In this document: positions 60,119-64,000 of the stretch, one piece after another
How the letters are laid out: each line of letters opens with the position of its first letter
How positions within the stretch are numbered: the stretch's first letter is position 1
Assembly (NCBI RefSeq): GCF_947179515.1
Contig: NC_067488.1
Span: 38,451,842-38,515,841, forward strand
Length of the DNA stretch: 64,000 nt
Direction of reading: 5' to 3'
DNA from: Apodemus sylvaticus
Lineage: Eukaryota; Chordata; Mammalia; Rodentia; Muridae
Notes under the pieces: model-generated
The model's input: the letters and a program-made list of their open reading frames with translations, nothing else
Told to the model about the DNA's origin: nothing
The model's database searches: none
Position numbers and translations under genes: made by a program

Positions 60119-61285
60119 TTATTGGTGTTTTCCTATTATCCTTTGTAGGGCTGGGTTTGTGGATAGATATTGGGTAAACTTGGTTTTGTCATGGAATATC
60201 TTAGTTTCCCCATCTATGGTGATTGAGCGTTTTGCCGGGTATAGTAGTTTTGGCTGGCATTTGTGTTCTCTTAGAGTCTGCATGAGATCTGCCCAGGATC
60301 TTCTAGCTTTCATAGTCTCAGGTGAGAAGTCTTGTGTGATTCGGATAGGTTTTCCTTTATATGTTACTTGGCCTTTTTCTCTTACTGCCTTTAATATTCT
60401 TTCTTTGCTTAGTACATTTGGGGTTTTGATTATTATGTGACCGGAGGTAGTTCTGTTCTCGTCCAGTCTGTTTGGAGTTCTGTAGGCTTCTTGTATATTC
60501 ATGAGCATCTCTCTCTTTAGGTTAGGAAAGTTTTCTTCCATAATTTTATTGAAGATATTTGCTGGCCCTTTAAGTTGTAAATTTTCACTCTCATCTATGC
60601 CTATAATCCTTAGGTTTGGTCTTCTCATTGTGTCCAGGATTTCCTGGATGTTTTGGGTTACAAGCTTTTTGCATTTTGCATTTTCTTTAACTGTTGAGTC
60701 CATGGTTTCTATGGTATCTTCAGCATCTGATATTCTTTCTTCTATCTCTTGTATTCTGTTGTTGATATTTGTATCTATGTCCCCTGATTTCTTCCCAAGG
60801 TTTTCTCTCTCCAAAGTTTTCTCCCTTTGAGTTTTCTTAGTTGTTTCTACTTCTGATTTTAGATCCTGGATGGTTTTGCTTAGCTCCTTCACTTGCTTGT
60901 TTGTGCTTTCCTATAATTCTTTAAGAGATTTTTGTGTTTCCTCTTTCATGACCTCAGCCTGTCGACCAAAGTTCTCCTGTATTTCTTAAAGTGTTTTTTG
61001 CATTTCCTCCTTATTGGCTTTTGCATTATCCTGAATTTCTTTCAATGATTTTTGTGTTTCCCTTGCAAGGGCTTCTAACTTTTGATCCATTTTCTCCTGA
61101 ATTTCTTTAAGTATGTCCTTCATGTGTTCCTGTACCAGCATCATGACCAGTGATTTTAAATCCAAATCTTGTTTTACAGGTGTGATGGTGTATCCAGGAC
61201 ATGCTTGTAAAGGAGAATTGGTTTCAGATATTGCCATATTGCCTTGATTTCTGTTAGTGACATTCCTGTGTTTGCCTTTTGCCAT
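60119..61285 (-). pseudogene. L1 ORF1, broken by two stop codons
   Basis: The N-terminal piece (61285-60986, 99 codons) begins MAKGKHRNVTNRNQGN and ends at a TAA where the intact copy has Lys100. A second stop (TAG) lies just before the 257-codon C-terminal piece (60892-60119), which retains the rest of the coiled coil, RRPNLRIIGIDE, REKGQVTYKGKPIRIT and DFSPETMKARRSW. It is about 90% like the intact ORF1 of the 6.6-kb L1 but has only one of the two tandem 22-residue coiled-coil units. Confidence 0.9.
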
Positions 61286-61853
61286 CTAGTTCTCACTGGT
61301 GTTAGTTGGTCTTGTCAATGCTGGACTCAGAAGTGCAAGCTGCCTCTTCCCAGGTGGACTCTGGTGCACATCTGCCCTTCTGCACTGCCTTGAGACAGGG
61401 TGCTGTGGCTCAGGCTGTTCAGATCCTGAAGCAGACACCTGAAGGCTCCCTTTGGGACCTGCTGGACTCACCAGAGCACACTGACTCCTCCCAGCCAGCC
61501 TTCCAGGTGCGCCTCTGGCCTCTTGCAGGAGCTGGAGATGTGTTGCTGCATCCCAGGCTGTTCTGGATCCCTAAGCAGAGATCTGAAGGCTCCAGCCAGA
61601 GGTCTCAGGACTAGAACCTAAGCTCTGTGCTGGAGCAAGCTGTGCGCTCCCAGTCTGCCTCAGGGTACATGCTGTGCCTCTTGCACTTCCTGGAGACCGA
61701 GGGCTGTGGCCCAGGCTGTTCAGATCCTGAAGCAGACACCTGAAGGCTCCGCCTTGGCCTGCTGGACTCAGAGCACACTGACTCCCCCCAGCTGGCCTTC
61801 CGGATGCCCCTCTGGCCTCTTGCAGGACCTGGTGATGTGGTGTTGCAGCCCCT
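61286..61853 (-). promoter_or_regulatory. Tandem-unit 5' UTR of the older L1
   Basis: The block 'caggctgttcagatcctgaa' occurs at 61411 and 61712 (301 bp apart), and the related 'caggctgttctggatcccta' occurs at 61554. The region is therefore built of units of about 300 bp, each with two related halves of about 150 bp. Monomer arrays of this kind serve as promoters in murine L1 families. The last unit is cut short at the TSD. Confidence 0.75.
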
Positions 61854-61870
61854 CAACCAAGTAATTTTTT
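61854..61870. repeat. Right TSD of the older, split L1
   Basis: CAACCAAGTAATTTTTT, 15 of 17 identical to 51449-51465. The following base context gives a nick of the TTTT/AT type. Confidence 0.75.
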
Positions 61871-61899
61871 ATTTGGTCCTAACATTGGAACTGTTGTGT

Positions 61900-61913
61900 C
61901 TTCTTGCATTGTT
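61900..61913. repeat. Left TSD of the twin-primed L1
   Basis: CTTCTTGCATTGTT, exact match to 62769-62782. Confidence 0.93.
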
Positions 61914-62768
61914 TTTTTTAATTCGATATATTTTTTATTTACATTTCAAATTATTTCCCTCTTTCCAGCTCCTCACTCCCTAAAGGTCACATACCTCCCC
62001 CTCTTCCCCCATCTACCCCTTCCCACTTCCCTATTCTGTTGCACTGAGCCTTTCCAGAACCAGGGGCTACTCCTCCATTCTTCTTGGACATCATTTGCTA
62101 TGTGGATTATGTCTTGGGTATTCCAAGTTTCTAGGCTAATATCCACTTATCAGCAAGTACATGCCATGATTGATCTTTTGAGACTGGGTTGCTTCACTTA
62201 GTATGATGTTCTCCAGCTCCATCCAATTGTCTAAGAATTTCATGAATTCAGTGTTTCTAATGGCTGAATAGTACTCCATTGTGTATATATACCACATTTT
62301 TTGTATCCATTCCTCCATTGAAGGACACCTCAAGGACCTCCACATAAAGCCAGACACAATGAAGCTAATAGAAAAGAAACTGGGGAAGACTCTTGAGAAC
62401 ATTGGTAGAGGGAAAGTTCTTGAACAGAACACCAACAGCTTATGCTCTAAGATCAAGAATTGACAAATGGGACCTCATAAAATTACAGTTTCTGTAAGGC
62501 AAAGGACACCGTCAAAAGGACAAATCAGCAACCAACAAATTGGGAAAAGGTCTTTACCAACCCTACATCCGTCAGAGGGTTAATATCCAATATATACAAA
62601 GAACTCAAGAAGTTAGACCCCAGAAAACCAAATAACCCTATTTAAAAATGGGGTACAGAGCTAAACAAAGAATTTTCACCTGAAGAAATTCGGATGGCTG
62701 AGAAGCATCTTAAAAAATGCTCAACATCATTAGTCATTAGGAAAATGCAAATCAAAACAACCCTGAGA
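61914..62768 (-). mobile_element. Truncated L1 with a twin-priming inversion
   Basis: Positions 61914-62325 are the L1 tail, 3' UTR and ORF2 end on the minus strand. Positions 62326-62768 are ORF2 in the opposite orientation ('caaggacctccacataaagc' through 'gcaaatcaaaacaaccctga'). Compared with the 6.6-kb copy, the inverted part covers the segment equivalent to about 53813-53370 and the direct part starts at about 53071, so about 300 bp is missing at the join. The exact 14-bp TSD and the TTGTT/AA nick site show that this was a single L1 insertion. Confidence 0.93.
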
Positions 62769-62782
62769 CTTCTTGCATTGTT
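62769..62782. repeat. Right TSD of the twin-primed L1
   Basis: CTTCTTGCATTGTT, followed by AAGC, so the first nick was at TTGTT/AA. Confidence 0.93.
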
Positions 62783-64000
62783 AAGCTGACACTTTTCAAA
62801 TGCCTCATCCCACCTATGGGAGTAGGAAACACTTGGCCAGACAACAATGACAAATTTCATAATGTTACCGATTCCAAGACAACATCCACTTTATCATGTT
62901 CTTCTATTTTCTTCCATCTTGGAAGAATTCTGTTGTGTTACTGAGAAAGACATCAGAGTGGTCTTGAACTTCTTTCCATCTTTGAGATTTTTAAAATGAG
63001 AATCTAAGAAAGCATTGAAGGTACGGGAGTAGGGCATTCACAAAAAAGGTGTCTTTCTTGACTTTTAGAAACTTGTCTTTCAGCAAGTCAGTGATTTTTT
63101 TATTTTTCATAGAAATTTTCCTCATTATTAAAATTAAAAATATTTCACTTGTCCTGACTATCTTGTCATGCCTATGTGAGAGTCTCCATAGTGTCTGGTG
63201 TAAGTAATGGTGACTTGATTGAACGACTATATTTGAAGACTAAGAAGCACTATAAGATCCACAGGGACGGTTGAAATGTGGGAAAAGGCTTAAAACATTG
63301 CAGGAGAGATTCTGTGAGCTTGATGCCCCATCCTGCCTCCATTACTCATTTACATTTTAGTTTATACATTTAATCCCAAGACCATCATGAGCCAATGGTA
63401 CAGCGCATAGAAAATTAAAACAAACTATTTGAATGAAAACCTGTCAAATACTTGCCAGTAAGAAATAATTGAAAATCTGATATTGCTATGTTAAGTTAAA
63501 GGAAAAAAAAAAAAAAAGAACTTGGGCTCAATTGGTGAGTGTATTTAATTCTAAAGTCCTCCCGGAAAGCATGCTAGAGAAGCTGTAGTTAGTCACTGAT
63601 GTATGAGTGATTATTAGCTAGTGTTGTACAGGGCACAATGACTGTGGTTAAGATATGGATATATATTTTCAATGATCATGGCCATCTGTCTACTAAAAAT
63701 GTTTAAACTGTCAACTTTATGGCATGTACTTTAGTTTGTTTGCAGTGTGCACAGTTTCTTTCTAGTTAACATGAAATAAATGATAATTTCATAAAGGTTC
63801 CTTAAAGTTAGCTGCAGTTTGATTAAATGCTCAATTCTAAAGGCAAGAACATGTTTTTGAAGAGTGTGAACTTATCATTTTTTGTTTTATTATATTTAGT
63901 GATTTTCTTTAACATAATGATCCTTCTTTTCTCCAGTAGTTAATTGCATTTTTCCCGTGGAGTGCGATAAACAAATTGGAATGAATGACTTAATGAATAA
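62783..64000. other. Unique AT-rich DNA, no feature recognised
   Basis: A 15-bp A run lies near 63503-63519. No repeat family, RNA gene or exon recognised up to the window end. Confidence 0.4.

Larger units (their letters stand above)
59212..61853 (-). mobile_element. Older L1, 5' part (ORF2 start, ORF1, 5' UTR)
   Basis: The sequence resumes inside ORF2 at 'aagtctttatttctttattt', at a point about 2.1 kb (in L1 coordinates) upstream of where the 3' part at 51466-52611 stopped. It continues through the endonuclease, ORF1 and a 5' UTR with repeated blocks, then ends at the right TSD (61854-61870). The two halves together would make an element of about 5.9 kb before the loss. Confidence 0.85.

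Overview
The window looks like non-coding DNA from a murine rodent (rat/mouse type). It contains rodent-type LINE-1 (L1) elements, Lx-type L1 3' ends, B1, B3/B4 and ID-like SINEs, a URR1-like hAT fragment and many (CA)n, (TA)n and CT-rich microsatellites. The best-preserved L1 ORF1 resembles rat L1 ORF1 a little more than mouse L1Md ORF1, as judged from memory, so the species is not settled. No host exon, host promoter, tRNA gene, rRNA gene or CRISPR array could be supported. Every long open frame that makes biological sense belongs to an L1.

Layout. From 1 to about 8.8 kb there is mostly unique AT-rich DNA with microsatellites, one old plus-strand Lx 3' UTR (3362-4125) and diverged rodent repeats. 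At 8.8-11.0 kb lies a 5'-truncated minus-strand L1 with a 16-bp target-site duplication (TSD) and a very short 5' inversion. From 11 to 25 kb there are diverged rodent interspersed repeats, SINE fragments and microsatellites. From 25 to 30 kb one L1 has split an older repeat, followed by an old L1 whose two halves face opposite ways. From 30 to 51 kb there are L1 3' fragments (some nested, one only about 70 bp), SINEs and unique DNA. From 51.4 to 62.8 kb there is a dense L1 nest.

The nest is the most informative part. An older L1 is bounded by a 17-bp imperfect TSD (51449-51465 and 61854-61870). It has been split by a nearly full-length 6.6-kb L1 (about 52612-59211), and about 2.1 kb of the older element's ORF2 is missing at the join. 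Next to it a third L1 (61914-62768) has an exact 14-bp TSD and a textbook twin-priming inversion. The 6.6-kb L1 has an intact 423-codon ORF1 with a tandemly duplicated coiled-coil segment, a broken ORF2 with an altered endonuclease site, and a CpG-rich 5' UTR.

All L1 copies that retain ORF2 in their main (3') portion lie on the minus strand, and at least four show 5' inversions. No undescribed host system was found; the interesting content is the mechanism and history of the L1 insertions.
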